Shown here: positions 15,918 through 23,967 of the stretch, in pieces | Layout of the letters: every line of letters begins with the position of its first letter | Position numbering within the stretch: position 1 is the stretch's first letter | Assembly (NCBI RefSeq): GCF_016755875.1 | Contig: NZ_BNED01000005.1 | Coordinates: 1,550,001 to 1,614,000 of the forward strand | Origin: Streptomyces spororaveus | GTDB taxonomy: Bacteria > Actinomycetota > Actinomycetes > Streptomycetales > Streptomycetaceae | Direction: 5' to 3' | DNA length: 64,000 nucleotides | Notes under the pieces: generated by a model | What the model was told of the DNA's origin: nothing | Databases searched by the model: none | The model's input: the letters and a program-made list of their open reading frames with translations, nothing else | Made by a program: the position numbers and the translations under genes

Positions 15918-16967
15918 TCACGCCGTGGCGCCGGGCCAGCCCAGCAGCCGTGACCCGATCACCGCGGTCTGGAGTGTGTAGCGGTCCGCCGGATCCGCCG
16001 GGTCCGCACCGGTGAGGGTGTGGATGCGCCCCAGCCGGTACGTCAGGGCGCGCACGCTCAGCGACAGGCGCCGGGCGGTCTCCGTCACCACGCATCCGCT
16101 GTCGAAATAGGCGGTGAGGGTGTCCAGCAGGGGCTGCGGGCCGCCGCGCGCCTGGTGGAGCGGGCCCAGGACACTCTCCACGAGGTCGGCCATGGCCTGC
16201 CGGTCGCGGCTGAGGACCGGGTAGACCAGGAGGTCGGAGGCGTACAACAGCGGCCCCTCCAGCCCCATCCGCTCAGCGATGTCCAGCGCGTTGAGGGCCT
16301 CTTCGTACGAGTGGACGACGCCGCCGGGGCCCGGGGGGGGGAGCGGCCGACGGCGACCCGCCCGCCGTCCGTCGCCGCGTGCGCCTGCTTGGCGAAGTAG
16401 GCCAGGACGTCGGGCTGGTCGCCGGGCGCCACGCAGATGAGGCTGCCGTCCTTGGTGGCCAGCAGGATCTGCCGCTTTCCGAATCGGCCGAGGACCGCCT
16501 CCTCGATGCGGCGCGCCACGGGATAGCCGTCGCCGTAGGGCTCGGGGCCGGCCGCCACGGCCACCGCGTGGGCCTGCGACAGGCGCAGCCCGAACCGTTC
16601 GGCGCGCTCCGCCAGCAGGCCCAGTCCTGCGGCCGTGCAGCAGGTCGTCGATGAACTCGCGCCGGGCCGCCTCCTCCTGACGGACTGCCTGGCGCTGGGA
16701 CCGCTCGTACCCCTCGACGAACGCGTCCACCGCCTGCTCGACGGCGGCCAGCAGCGGCGCCGGAGTTCGCGTCGGGACGCTCTGGGCGGCGGCCAGGTGG
16801 TCCCGTATGAGCCCGCGCAGCGGCGTACCCGCCTCCGCCGCCCGCTGCCCCTCGGCACGGCGGGACTCGACCTCGGCACGGGTGAGGCGACGCCCCGTGG
16901 CACACGCGTCCCGCAGTGCGCCGACGTACCCGCCGAGACGGTCCTCCGGCGCTTCCCCGTCCCCCAC
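15918..16967 (-). pseudogene. PucR/CdaR-type helix-turn-helix regulator with two compensating frameshifts
   Basis: The start GTG 16967 has GGGGAGG upstream. Residues from VGDGEAPEDRLGGYVGALRD to EFIDDLLHGR are in one frame; the next about 100 codons (LGLLAERAERFGLRLSQAHA to THAATDGGRVAVGR) are in another; from GVVHSYEEALNALDIAERMG the first frame resumes through the C-terminal HTH_30-type domain (LDTLTAYFDSGCVVTETARRLSLSVRALTYRLGRI). The first shift is near 16619-16640; the second coincides with a run of nine G at 16333-16341. The gene was recently intact, or the sequence contains errors at these points. Family members are transcription regulators. Confidence 0.82.
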
Positions 16968-17184
16968 GTTCCTCCCCGCTCCCGACGCGCACCCTCACAC
17001 GCCCTCGTCGAGGCTTCAACTGCAGCCGGGCCTGGCCGCGTTGGCTGCTGTCCCGGTCGTGGCGGCGATCCGGACATGGACGGGACGCTCGATGGCAGCC
17101 ACGAACGCGACCACGAGGCCGCCGGGCGCGTAGTCGAACGCCTGCAGACCCAGCCGGTGTTGCGTGCCGGCTGCCGGAGCGGCG

Positions 17185-17309
17185 AACGCATCGTCTTCCC
17201 GGACCGCGGCCGGATCGTGGAAGAAGGCCGCCACGACGCACTGCTGCGCCGTGGCGGCCTCTACGCCGAATTCCGGAATGCCTCCCTCGCCCCGGCGCCG
17301 AGCGAATGA
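17185..17309 (+). pseudogene. C-terminal scrap of an ABC exporter ATPase
   Basis: The frame reads RIVFPDRGRIVEEGRHDALLRRGGLYAEFRN, matching the stretch after the H-loop of MsbA-type exporters (DRGRIVEEGTHDELL, GLYAEL). Walker A, the signature motif and Walker B are absent, so this is a remnant of about 40 codons. It lies between the broken PucR gene and tRNA-Pro. The preceding 200 bp hold nothing recognisable; a 72-codon minus-strand frame (17016-17234) covers them but has no known similarity. Confidence 0.6.
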
Positions 17310-17319
17310 ATCACGGCTT

Positions 17320-17655
17320 TCATTCGTTCTTGATCGGCAGGGTGATGTTCCTGTTGCGGATCAGTACTCGTTCCACTCTGTCGTCGATGGGGAACTCCTC
17401 TTTGACCGGTGTCGTCGTGATGACCGGAGGAACAATCCCGCCGGGTGCGTGTTCGACCAGGTCCAGCTGGAGTTCTTCAGGAACCGGACGAAATGGCGGG
17501 GACGCGAGTTCCAGAGTCAGCTCGAAGCCCTCGGTGTTGCATGCACACGTGCCCTCCACCGTGACCCGGCGTTCACCCTTGCTGTTCCGGTACGCCGTGG
17601 CGGTGAAGTCTCCACCCTGAGCTTCGCAGGCGAAGCCGTTTGCAGACTTGGACAT
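17320..17655 (-). CDS. Hypothetical protein, 111 aa
   Basis: Not recognised. ATG 17655 has GGGAG about 6 nt upstream, which supports a real gene. It is a small, mainly beta-strand protein without leader or membrane segment. It opens with MSKSANGFACEAQGGDFTATAYRNSKG and contains a CAC motif near residue 38; the C-terminal third is acidic with DDRVERVLIRNRNITLPI. Base composition is less GC-rich than its neighbours, which together with the flanking gene scraps and the tRNA suggests acquired DNA. Confidence 0.6.
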   Translation of the reverse strand: MSKSANGFACEAQGGDFTATAYRNSKGERRVTVEGTCACNTEGFELTLELASPPFRPVPEELQLDLVEHAPGGIVPPVITTTPVKEEFPIDDRVERVLIRNRNITLPIKNE

Positions 17656-17884
17656 TCGGACTCCCTCGACGTCTCATTGCGTGACAGTTCACACAGCGGG
17701 TTCAGTATCGGCGCGTTTACCGGCAGCCACAATCCGAGGGGAGGCGTTCAATCATATGGCTGCGCATATCGCGTGGAAGTCTTCCGACTGCGGTAAGGGG
17801 GAAATCGGGGAGCTGCTCGCCGGCCGGGGAAGAGCCACCAGGTCTGCGGCGAAATACGACGAGTCGCCCCCGGAAAACGCACAA

Positions 17885-17916
17885 GAGCCCTGCCTCACCG
17901 AAGTGAGGCAGGGCTC
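17885..17916 (-). terminator. Terminator of tRNA-Pro copy 1
   Basis: A perfect 14-bp inverted repeat GAGCCCTGCCTCAC / GTGAGGCAGGGCTC around a CGAA tetraloop, 29 bp beyond the 3' end of the tRNA. Confidence 0.88.
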
Positions 17917-17945
17917 CGAAATGCGACTACGAGGCGAACCTCTCG

Positions 17946-18019
<74 letters not shown>

Positions 18020-18127
18020 TTGTGCCTTCGACCTGGGGTTTCCCCCTGCTCGGCGGCACATGCAGAACATTACCCCACGCCGAGGGGTGTGCATGCACGG
18101 GTAATCGGCGAGGGGCAGGATGGGGTG

Positions 18128-18601
18128 GTGAACGCACGGGATCGGGACGTCGACGGGCGGGCGCGCAGTGCGCGGCCGAGGGATGGGCTGGGGCGGCCGC
18201 TCGCCTACGGGGTGGCCGGGGTGGAGCGGCAGCCCGAGGGGGTGGTGCGCTCCCCCGGGGAGACCCTGCGGGAGGCGCAGCGGCTGCTGGACGCCGGGAT
18301 GCCGTTCCACGCGCACGAGGTGTTCGAGGACGCCTGGAAGTCGGGGCCCGAGGCCGCGGCGCCGCTCTGGCGGGGGCTCGCGCAGCTCGCCGTCGGGTTG
18401 ACGCACGCCGCGCGCGGCAACGCGGTCGGCGGGGCGCGGCTGCTGCGGCGCGGGGCCGCCGGGATCGAGGGGCTGGACGGGGGTCCGTACGGGGTCGACG
18501 TGCCGGGCCTGGTCCGGTGGGCCGGCGAGCTGGCCGACCGGGTGGCGGACGGCGGCCCGGCCGTCGACGCCGCGCGGGAGGCGCCGCGGCTGGGCGCCTG
18601 A
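18128..18601 (+). CDS. DUF309 family protein
   Basis: 157 aa from GTG 18128 (an in-frame GTG at 18125 is equally possible). The core carries the DUF309 signature: EAQRLLDAGMPFHAHEVFEDAWK, then PLWRGLAQLAVGLTHAARGNAVGGARLLRRGA. The HAHEVFEDAWK motif supplies conserved acidic and His residues in an alpha-helical bundle. It is a widespread family of unknown function. The N-terminal 50 residues are Arg/Gly-rich and poorly conserved. It is divergent from tRNA-Pro and convergent with the glyoxalase-fold gene. Confidence 0.85.
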   Translation: MNARDRDVDGRARSARPRDGLGRPLAYGVAGVERQPEGVVRSPGETLREAQRLLDAGMPFHAHEVFEDAWKSGPEAAAPLWRGLAQLAVGLTHAARGNAVGGARLLRRGAAGIEGLDGGPYGVDVPGLVRWAGELADRVADGGPAVDAAREAPRLGA

Positions 18602-18603
18602 GG

Positions 18604-18999
18604 TCAGTGCGCGGCGGGCTGGAGGAGGTCCCAGCGGTTGCCGTACAGGTCTTCGAAGACGGCGACGGAGCCGTACGGTTCGTGGCGCGGCTCCTCCAGG
18701 AAGCGGACGCCCTCGGCGGTCATCCGGGCGTGGTCGCGGATGAAGTCGTCGGTGTACAGGAAGTGGCCGACGCGGCCGCCGGTCTGGTCTCCGACGCGGG
18801 AGCGCTGGGCCTCGTCCTTGGCCCGGGCCAGGAGGAGCGCGGATTCGGTGGCGCCGGGCGGGCGGACCACGACCCAGCGGGAGCCGTCCGGGCGTGGGGT
18901 GTCCTCGGCCAGGTCGAAGCCGAGGGCGCGGGTGTAGAAGTCGATGGCCTCGTCGTAGTCGTGGACCAGGAGGGCCGTGAGGGCGATGTGCGATGGCAT
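18604..18999 (-). CDS. VOC (glyoxalase/bleomycin-resistance fold) family protein
   Basis: 131 aa, one complete VOC domain. The N-terminal half has IALTALLVHDYDEAIDFYTRALGFDLAED, and the C-terminal half GHFLYTDDFIRDHARMTAEGVRFLEEPRHEPYGSVAVFEDLYGNRWDLLQ. The EDLYGNRWDL ending gives the usual metal-ligand Glu. The substrate cannot be predicted; members include dioxygenases, isomerases and resistance proteins. It is downstream of lutC by 4 bp on the same strand, so it may be the last gene of the lut operon. Confidence 0.85.
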   Translation of the reverse strand: MPSHIALTALLVHDYDEAIDFYTRALGFDLAEDTPRPDGSRWVVVRPPGATESALLLARAKDEAQRSRVGDQTGGRVGHFLYTDDFIRDHARMTAEGVRFLEEPRHEPYGSVAVFEDLYGNRWDLLQPAAH

Positions 19000-19003
19000 G
19001 CCC

Positions 19004-19636
19004 TCATTGTGGGCCGACGAGGACCACTTCCAGGGTGCGGGGGCCGTGGACGCCCTCCACCCGGTCGAGTTCGATGTCGCTGGTGGCGGAGGGGCCGGAG
19101 ATCCAGGTCAGGGGGCGGGCCGGGTCGAGGAGCGGCAGGGCCTGCGGGACGGAGTCCACCACCTGGCCGGGGACGCGGACCACGCAGATGTGGTGGTCCG
19201 GGATCAGGGTGATGCGCCGCCGGCCCTGGTCGGGGCCGCCGTCGAGGACGATCGTGCCGGTCTCGGCGACGGCCAGGGCGCAGCCGCTGACCACGCTGTC
19301 GACGCGGTCCAGTCGGTACGGGGTGTCCTCCGCCCGGTCGGGGACCCGTGCGGGGCCCTGCGCCGGGAGCCAGTGCGCGGGCAGGCCGGGCGGGACGAGC
19401 ACCGACCGGGCGCCCCGCTCGGCGAGGAGCCGCGTCAGCAGCGCGGGCAGCGCCTCCTCGTCCGTGCGGTGGACCACGGCCCGGTACTCGGCGAGGTGGG
19501 CCGCGAGCAGGTCCACCCGCTCGGCCGGGGTCCGGGCGCCGTGGACGGGGAGGTAGTCGCGGGGGATCGGCGCCGCGGGCGCGTCGTCGCGCAGCGCCCG
19601 GCGGATCCGGCCGAGGATGCGGTCCTTGCTGCTCAT
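19004..19636 (-). CDS. lutC: Lactate utilisation protein C (LUD domain)
   Basis: 210 aa. ATG 19636 overlaps the lutB stop (ATGA). The LUD fold is visible from RAVVHRTDEEALPALLTRLL through AVAETGTIVLDGGPDQGRRRITLIPDHHICVV. LutA, LutB and LutC together form an iron-sulfur L-lactate oxidising system established in Bacillus and conserved in actinomycetes. This is the third gene of a tightly coupled lutABC operon. No GntR or LldR regulator is adjacent. Confidence 0.93.
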   Translation of the reverse strand: MSSKDRILGRIRRALRDDAPAAPIPRDYLPVHGARTPAERVDLLAAHLAEYRAVVHRTDEEALPALLTRLLAERGARSVLVPPGLPAHWLPAQGPARVPDRAEDTPYRLDRVDSVVSGCALAVAETGTIVLDGGPDQGRRRITLIPDHHICVVRVPGQVVDSVPQALPLLDPARPLTWISGPSATSDIELDRVEGVHGPRTLEVVLVGPQ

Positions 19637-21102
19637 CGCGGGGTGCTCCGTTCCCGGGCCCACCAGTCGCGGAAGGACTCCGCGGGTACGGTGGGCAGCT
19701 CGCGGCTGTCGGTCCAGGCCCGCCCGGCTCCGGGGAGTCGGCGGGGAGCCAGCCGCCGGGCCCTGGCCAGCAGGCGCTCCCCCGCGCGCAGGGCTCCCGG
19801 GTGGTCCAGGAGCAGCCGGGCGGCGCGCATGGCGGCCCGTTCGGCGGTGTGGCCGTCGGCGGGGCGGAGCGTGACGCGGACGCCGTCGCGGGTCACCGGG
19901 CCGCCCTGGACGACCCGTTCGCGGAGGTGGACGAGGACCTCGGGGATGTCGATGGCGACCGGGCAGACCTCGTAGCAGGCTCCGCACAGCGTGGACGCGT
20001 AGGGCAGCGAAGCGTCGATCGCGCTCCCGGTGCCCCGGAGTTGGGGGCTGAGGACGGCGCCGATGGGGCCTGGGTAGACGGAGCCGTAGGCGTGGCCGCC
20101 GGCGCGCTCGTAGACGGGGCAGACGTTGAGGCAGGCGGAGCAGCGGATGCAGCGCAGGGCCTGGCGGCCGGTCTCGTCGGCGAGGGTGTCGCTGCGGCCG
20201 TTGTCGAGGAGCACGAGGTGGAAGGCGGCGGGCCCGTCGCCCGCCGTGGTGCCGGTCCACATCGTCGTGTACGGGTTCATCCGCTCGGCCGTCGAGGAGC
20301 GTGGCAGGGTCTGGAGGAAGATCTCCAGGTCTCGGAAGGTCGGGACGGTCTTCTCGATGCCGACGACGGAGATCAGGGTCTCGGGCAGGGTCAGGCACAT
20401 CCGGCCGTTCCCCTCGGACTCCAGGACGACCATCGTGCCGGTCTCGGCGACCATGAAGTTGGCCCCGGACACGGCGACCTTGGCGCGCAGGAACTTCTCG
20501 CGCAGGTGCAGGCGTGCCGCTTCGGCGAGTTCCCGCGGGTCGTCGCCGAGCGGTTCGGGCGCGGGCCGGCCCCAGCTGCCCATCTCGGCGCGGAAGATGT
20601 CGCGGATCTCGGCCCGGTTGCGGTGGATGGCCGGGACCAGGATGTGGGAGGGGCGGTCGTGGCCGAGCTGCACGATGAGTTCGGCGAGGTCGGTCTCGTA
20701 CGCGGCGATCCCGGCGGCCTCCAGGGCCTCGTTGAGCCCGATCTCCTGGGTGGCCATGGACTTGACCTTGACGACCTCGCGCTCGCCGGTCGCGAGGACC
20801 AGCTCCGTGACGATCCGGTTGGCCTCGTCCGCGTCGGCGGCCCAGTGGACGGTGCCGCCGGCCGCCGTGACCGCCGCCTCCAGCTGCAGCAGATAGCGGT
20901 CGAGGTGGCGGAGGGTGTGGTCCTTGACGGCCTTGCCCGCGGCACGCAGCCGGTCCCAGTCCGCGAGTTCGGCGACGGCCCGCGCGCGTTTGTCGCGGAT
21001 GGTGTGCGTGGCGTGCCGGAGGTTGGCGCGCAGCACCTCGTCCCGTACGGCTTCGCGGGCGGCCTCGGGAAAGGCGGGCATGCCCAGGTAGGTGCCCGTC
21101 AC
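19633..21102 (-). CDS. lutB: Lactate utilisation iron-sulfur protein LutB
   Basis: 489 aa. GTG 21102 overlaps the lutA stop by 4 bp (GTGA); the upstream extension of the frame lies inside lutA. The N-terminal LUD domain (VVKVKSMATQEIGLNEALEAAG, MVAETGTMVVLESEGNGRM) is followed by two 4Fe-4S clusters, CIRCSACLNVCPVY and CGACYEVCPV, around residues 300-380. The C-terminus ends with the usual FRDWWARER motif. It is the central electron-transfer subunit of the LutABC lactate oxidation complex. Confidence 0.95.
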   Translation of the reverse strand: MTGTYLGMPAFPEAAREAVRDEVLRANLRHATHTIRDKRARAVAELADWDRLRAAGKAVKDHTLRHLDRYLLQLEAAVTAAGGTVHWAADADEANRIVTELVLATGEREVVKVKSMATQEIGLNEALEAAGIAAYETDLAELIVQLGHDRPSHILVPAIHRNRAEIRDIFRAEMGSWGRPAPEPLGDDPRELAEAARLHLREKFLRAKVAVSGANFMVAETGTMVVLESEGNGRMCLTLPETLISVVGIEKTVPTFRDLEIFLQTLPRSSTAERMNPYTTMWTGTTAGDGPAAFHLVLLDNGRSDTLADETGRQALRCIRCSACLNVCPVYERAGGHAYGSVYPGPIGAVLSPQLRGTGSAIDASLPYASTLCGACYEVCPVAIDIPEVLVHLRERVVQGGPVTRDGVRVTLRPADGHTAERAAMRAARLLLDHPGALRAGERLLARARRLAPRRLPGAGRAWTDSRELPTVPAESFRDWWARERSTPR

Positions 21103-21854
21103 GGCAGTGGTTCCTCCTCGGTCGCGGCCAGGATCTCGGCGAGGTGCAGGGCCCGCAGCGGGCTGTCCGCGCGGCGCAGCAGGCCGTCCAGATGGGCGAG
21201 GCAGGAGTTGTCGGCGCCGCAGAGCACCTGGGCGCCGGTGCCGGCCGCCGCCCTGATCTTGTCGGCGCCCATGGCGGTCGAGACGTCCGGGTTCTTGACG
21301 GCGAAGGTGCCGCCGAAACCGCAGCACTCCTCGGCGCCCGGCAGGTCGACCAGGTCCAGGCCCTTGACCGCGGCCAGCAGCCGGCGCGGCCGGTCCCCGA
21401 GCCCCAGGCCGCGCAGGCCGTGGCAGGAGGGGTGGTAGGTGACGGTGTGCGGGAAGTACGCGCCGACGTCGGTCACCCCGAGGACGTCGACCAGGAACTC
21501 GGTCAGCTCGTACACGCGCGGGGCGAGCGAGGCCGCCGCCTCGGCGAGCTCGCCGCCGCGCCCCTCCTCGGCCGCCTTCCGCCCGATGCGCGGGTAGTGC
21601 TCGCGGATCATCGCGGCGCAGGATCCGGAGGGGGTGACCACGTACTCGTGTCCCGCGAAGGCCCGCGCGGTACGCCGCACCAGTGGTTCGGCCTCGTACC
21701 GGTAGCCGGTGTTGTACTGCGGCTGCCCGCAGCAGCTCTGGGCCGCCGGGAAGTCCACGGCGACCCCGAGCCGCTCCAGGAGGCGTACGACGGCGATGCC
21801 GGTCCGCGGGTACAGCGCGTCGTTGACGCAGGTGACGAACAGGGCGGCTCGCAT
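21099..21854 (-). CDS. lutA: Lactate utilisation protein LutA (CCG domain, Fe-S)
   Basis: 251 aa from ATG 21854 (a GTG three codons upstream is possible). Two cysteine-rich CCG domains are present: QSCCGQPQYNTGY near residue 40 and EECCGFGGTFAVKNPDVS near residue 180, as in glycolate oxidase iron-sulfur subunits and LutA. It is the first gene of lutABC. Its start codon is only 18 bp from the divergent cobF start, so the two promoters must lie inside each other's transcribed region, or the messages are leaderless. Confidence 0.93.
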   Translation of the reverse strand: MRAALFVTCVNDALYPRTGIAVVRLLERLGVAVDFPAAQSCCGQPQYNTGYRYEAEPLVRRTARAFAGHEYVVTPSGSCAAMIREHYPRIGRKAAEEGRGGELAEAAASLAPRVYELTEFLVDVLGVTDVGAYFPHTVTYHPSCHGLRGLGLGDRPRRLLAAVKGLDLVDLPGAEECCGFGGTFAVKNPDVSTAMGADKIRAAAGTGAQVLCGADNSCLAHLDGLLRRADSPLRALHLAEILAATEEEPLP

Positions 21855-21872
21855 GATGGGCACAATAGCCCC

Positions 21873-22625
21873 GTGAAGAAGTTCTCAGTGATCGGCATAG
21901 GCGCGGGCGACCCGGACCATCTGACCCTCCAGGCGGTCAGGGCGATCGGCGCGGCGGACGCATTCCTCATCCTGGAGAAGGGCGAGGAGAAGGCGGATCT
22001 GACCGGGCTGCGGCGCGCGATGCTCGACGCGCACGCCCGTCCCGGCCACCGGCTCGTGGAGGGCCGCGACCCGGACCGGGACCGGACGCCCGCCGACTAC
22101 ACCCCGACGGTGGACGGCTGGCGCAGTGCGCGGGCCGAGCTCTTCGAGCGCTTCATCGCCGAGGATCTGGCGGACGGCGAGACCGGGGCCTTCCTGGTCT
22201 GGGGCGATCCCTCCCTCTACGACTCCACGCTGGCGATCCTCGACGAGGTGCTGGAGCACGGCCGGGTGGCGTTCGAGCACGAGGTCGTGCCGGGCATCAG
22301 CAGCATCTCGGCGCTGCTGGCGCGGCACCGGACCAATCTGAACCGGGTCGGGCGCCCGGTCCAGATCACCACCGGCCGCCGGCTGGCCGAGGGCTGGCCG
22401 CAGGACGTCGACGACGTGGTGGTGATGCTGGACGCGCGGCACGCCTTCACCGCCCATCTGGACCAGGACCTCTACATCTACTGGGGGGCCTACGTCGGCA
22501 CCCCGGACGAGATCCTGGTGCAGGGCAGGCTCGCCGAGGTCGCCGGGCGGATCGAGGAGCTGCGGACCGAGGCCCGGGCCCGCAAGGGCTGGATCATGGA
22601 CACGTACCTGCTCAGGCGCGGCTGA
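21873..22625 (+). CDS. cobF: Precorrin-6A synthase (deacetylating)
   Basis: 250 aa SAM-dependent tetrapyrrole methylase. In aerobic cobalamin synthesis CobF methylates precorrin-5 at C1 with loss of the acetyl group. Signatures are KKFSVIGIGAGDPDHLTLQAV at the N-terminus, LVWGDPSLYDSTLAILDEV and EVVPGISSISALLARH. GTG 21873 is used: no ribosome site precedes it and lutA starts 18 bp away on the other strand, which fits leaderless translation. No other cob genes are nearby. Its 3' end overlaps the convergent aminotransferase by 14 bp. Confidence 0.92.
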   Translation: MKKFSVIGIGAGDPDHLTLQAVRAIGAADAFLILEKGEEKADLTGLRRAMLDAHARPGHRLVEGRDPDRDRTPADYTPTVDGWRSARAELFERFIAEDLADGETGAFLVWGDPSLYDSTLAILDEVLEHGRVAFEHEVVPGISSISALLARHRTNLNRVGRPVQITTGRRLAEGWPQDVDDVVVMLDARHAFTAHLDQDLYIYWGAYVGTPDEILVQGRLAEVAGRIEELRTEARARKGWIMDTYLLRRG

Positions 22626-23772
22626 GGTACGCGGGGAGGACGGCGGCGAGGCGTTCGTACTCCTCGGGCCGGTTGTAGATCTGGCCGCAGAGGCGGATGC
22701 CGCCGCCGCCCGGCCAGGGCCAGATCAGGACCCTGATGCCCTGCTCGGCGGCGATCCGCTCGCGCAGGGCGCGGGCCCGGTCCGGGGTGTCGGCGATCCC
22801 GGCCGGCAGGCGCAGGGTGCGCATGGCGAGGGCCTCGCCGTGCGGGAGCCGGGTGAGCCCGGGGAGCTCGGCGAGCAGGGCCGCGCCGTAGGCGGCCGAC
22901 GCGCTGTTGTGCGCCCGGACCTTGGCCGCGTCGAGGCGTTCGAGGAGGTCCAGCCCGTCGGGGGCGGCGAGCCAGCCGGTGTAGTCGGCGGTGGCGCGGT
23001 TCTCGACGGACCGCGGGAAGCCGTGCTGGTCCTCCCAGGACGGTACGAGCGCCCGGATCCGGTGGCGGTGCTGCGGGGCGACGGCGAGGATCGCGCTGCC
23101 AGAGGGCGCGTAACCCCATTTGTGGAGGTTGCCGAACCAGAAGTCGGGGCCGCCCGCGAGGGGGTCGGCGAGCATGCCCACGGCGTGGGCGCCGTCGACG
23201 ACGGTGGTGACCCCGCGCTCGCGCAGGTCCGCGAGGAGCCGGGGGGAGGCGATGATCCGGGCGGTGGGCGAGCTGACGTGGTCGAGCACGGCCACCCTCG
23301 TACGGGGTGTCAGCGCGGCCAGCACGGTCTCACGTACGGCGTCCTCGTCGGGCAGGTGGGGGTCCAGGCTGACGGTGGTGACCGGGGCGCGGCGGGCGGC
23401 GGCCGCGACGACGGTGCCGTAGCCGTGGTCGGTCACGAGGATCTCGTCGCCGTCGGCGAACGGGACGGCGTCCAGGGAGAGGTTGGCGCCCTCGGTGGCG
23501 TTGCCGATGAAGGCGATGCCGTCGGGGTCGGCGCCGAGGTGCGCGGCGACCCGGGAACGGGCCTCGGCGAGGCGGTCCGCGACGGTGTTGAAGAAGGCGT
23601 CGGGGTCGGCGTGGGCCTCGGCGCGGAGTGCGGCGTGGACCTCCTGGACGGGGACGGGGACCGCGCCGTAGGAGCCGTGGTTCAGGTGGGCGACGCGGGG
23701 GTCCAGACGGAACAGGGCGGGCCCGCCGGGGAACTCCTGGGCGGACCCGTCGGGACGTATCGGCTCGGTCAC
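22612..23772 (-). CDS. Class V aminotransferase-fold PLP enzyme (isopenicillin-N epimerase-like)
   Basis: 386 aa from GTG 23772, supported by GGAGG 4-5 nt upstream. The N-terminus FRLDPRVAHLNHGSYGAVP is typical of the isopenicillin N epimerase/cysteine desulfurase-like branch. VVDGAHAVGMLADPL supplies the PLP-binding Asp, and FGNLHKWGYAPSGSAIL the Schiff-base lysine. The exact reaction is uncertain: epimerase, desulfurase and lyase members share this fold, and no beta-lactam genes are near. A 20-bp perfect palindrome lies 38-57 bp upstream. Confidence 0.85.
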   Translation of the reverse strand: MTEPIRPDGSAQEFPGGPALFRLDPRVAHLNHGSYGAVPVPVQEVHAALRAEAHADPDAFFNTVADRLAEARSRVAAHLGADPDGIAFIGNATEGANLSLDAVPFADGDEILVTDHGYGTVVAAAARRAPVTTVSLDPHLPDEDAVRETVLAALTPRTRVAVLDHVSSPTARIIASPRLLADLRERGVTTVVDGAHAVGMLADPLAGGPDFWFGNLHKWGYAPSGSAILAVAPQHRHRIRALVPSWEDQHGFPRSVENRATADYTGWLAAPDGLDLLERLDAAKVRAHNSASAAYGAALLAELPGLTRLPHGEALAMRTLRLPAGIADTPDRARALRERIAAEQGIRVLIWPWPGGGGIRLCGQIYNRPEEYERLAAVLPAYLSRA

Positions 23773-23809
23773 TGATCCTCCGGGGTGACGGGGGCTGCGG
23801 CGGCCGCGG

Positions 23810-23829
23810 GGCGACGTGGCCACGTCGCC
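23810..23829. promoter_or_regulatory. 20-bp perfect palindrome upstream of the class V aminotransferase
   Basis: GGCGACGTGGCCACGTCGCC is fully self-complementary. A second short palindrome, CCACGTGG, follows at about 23844. The position (38-57 bp before the GTG) fits an operator; no regulator gene is adjacent. Confidence 0.55.
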
Positions 23830-23967
23830 GATCGGCTACGCGGCCACGTGGGGCTCGGCGCGGCTCTCCTGCGGATCATCCCCCGCCACCGCCGACACCG
23901 GTAGACCGCCCGTTCGGCCACCCGGGTGAGGTCGGCGGCTCCGCCGGCGCCGGAGGGCGGCCCCCGC

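Noticed and set aside
17016..17234. A 72-codon minus-strand frame with a protein-like stretch (LGLQAFDYAPGGLVVAFVAAIE)
   Set aside because: No ribosome site and no family match, and it overlaps the ABC scrap. It is kept only as a mention in that entry.
22612..23772. Beta-lactam biosynthesis because of the isopenicillin-N-epimerase-like enzyme
   Set aside because: No ACV synthetase, IPNS or expandase gene is nearby; the family is broad.
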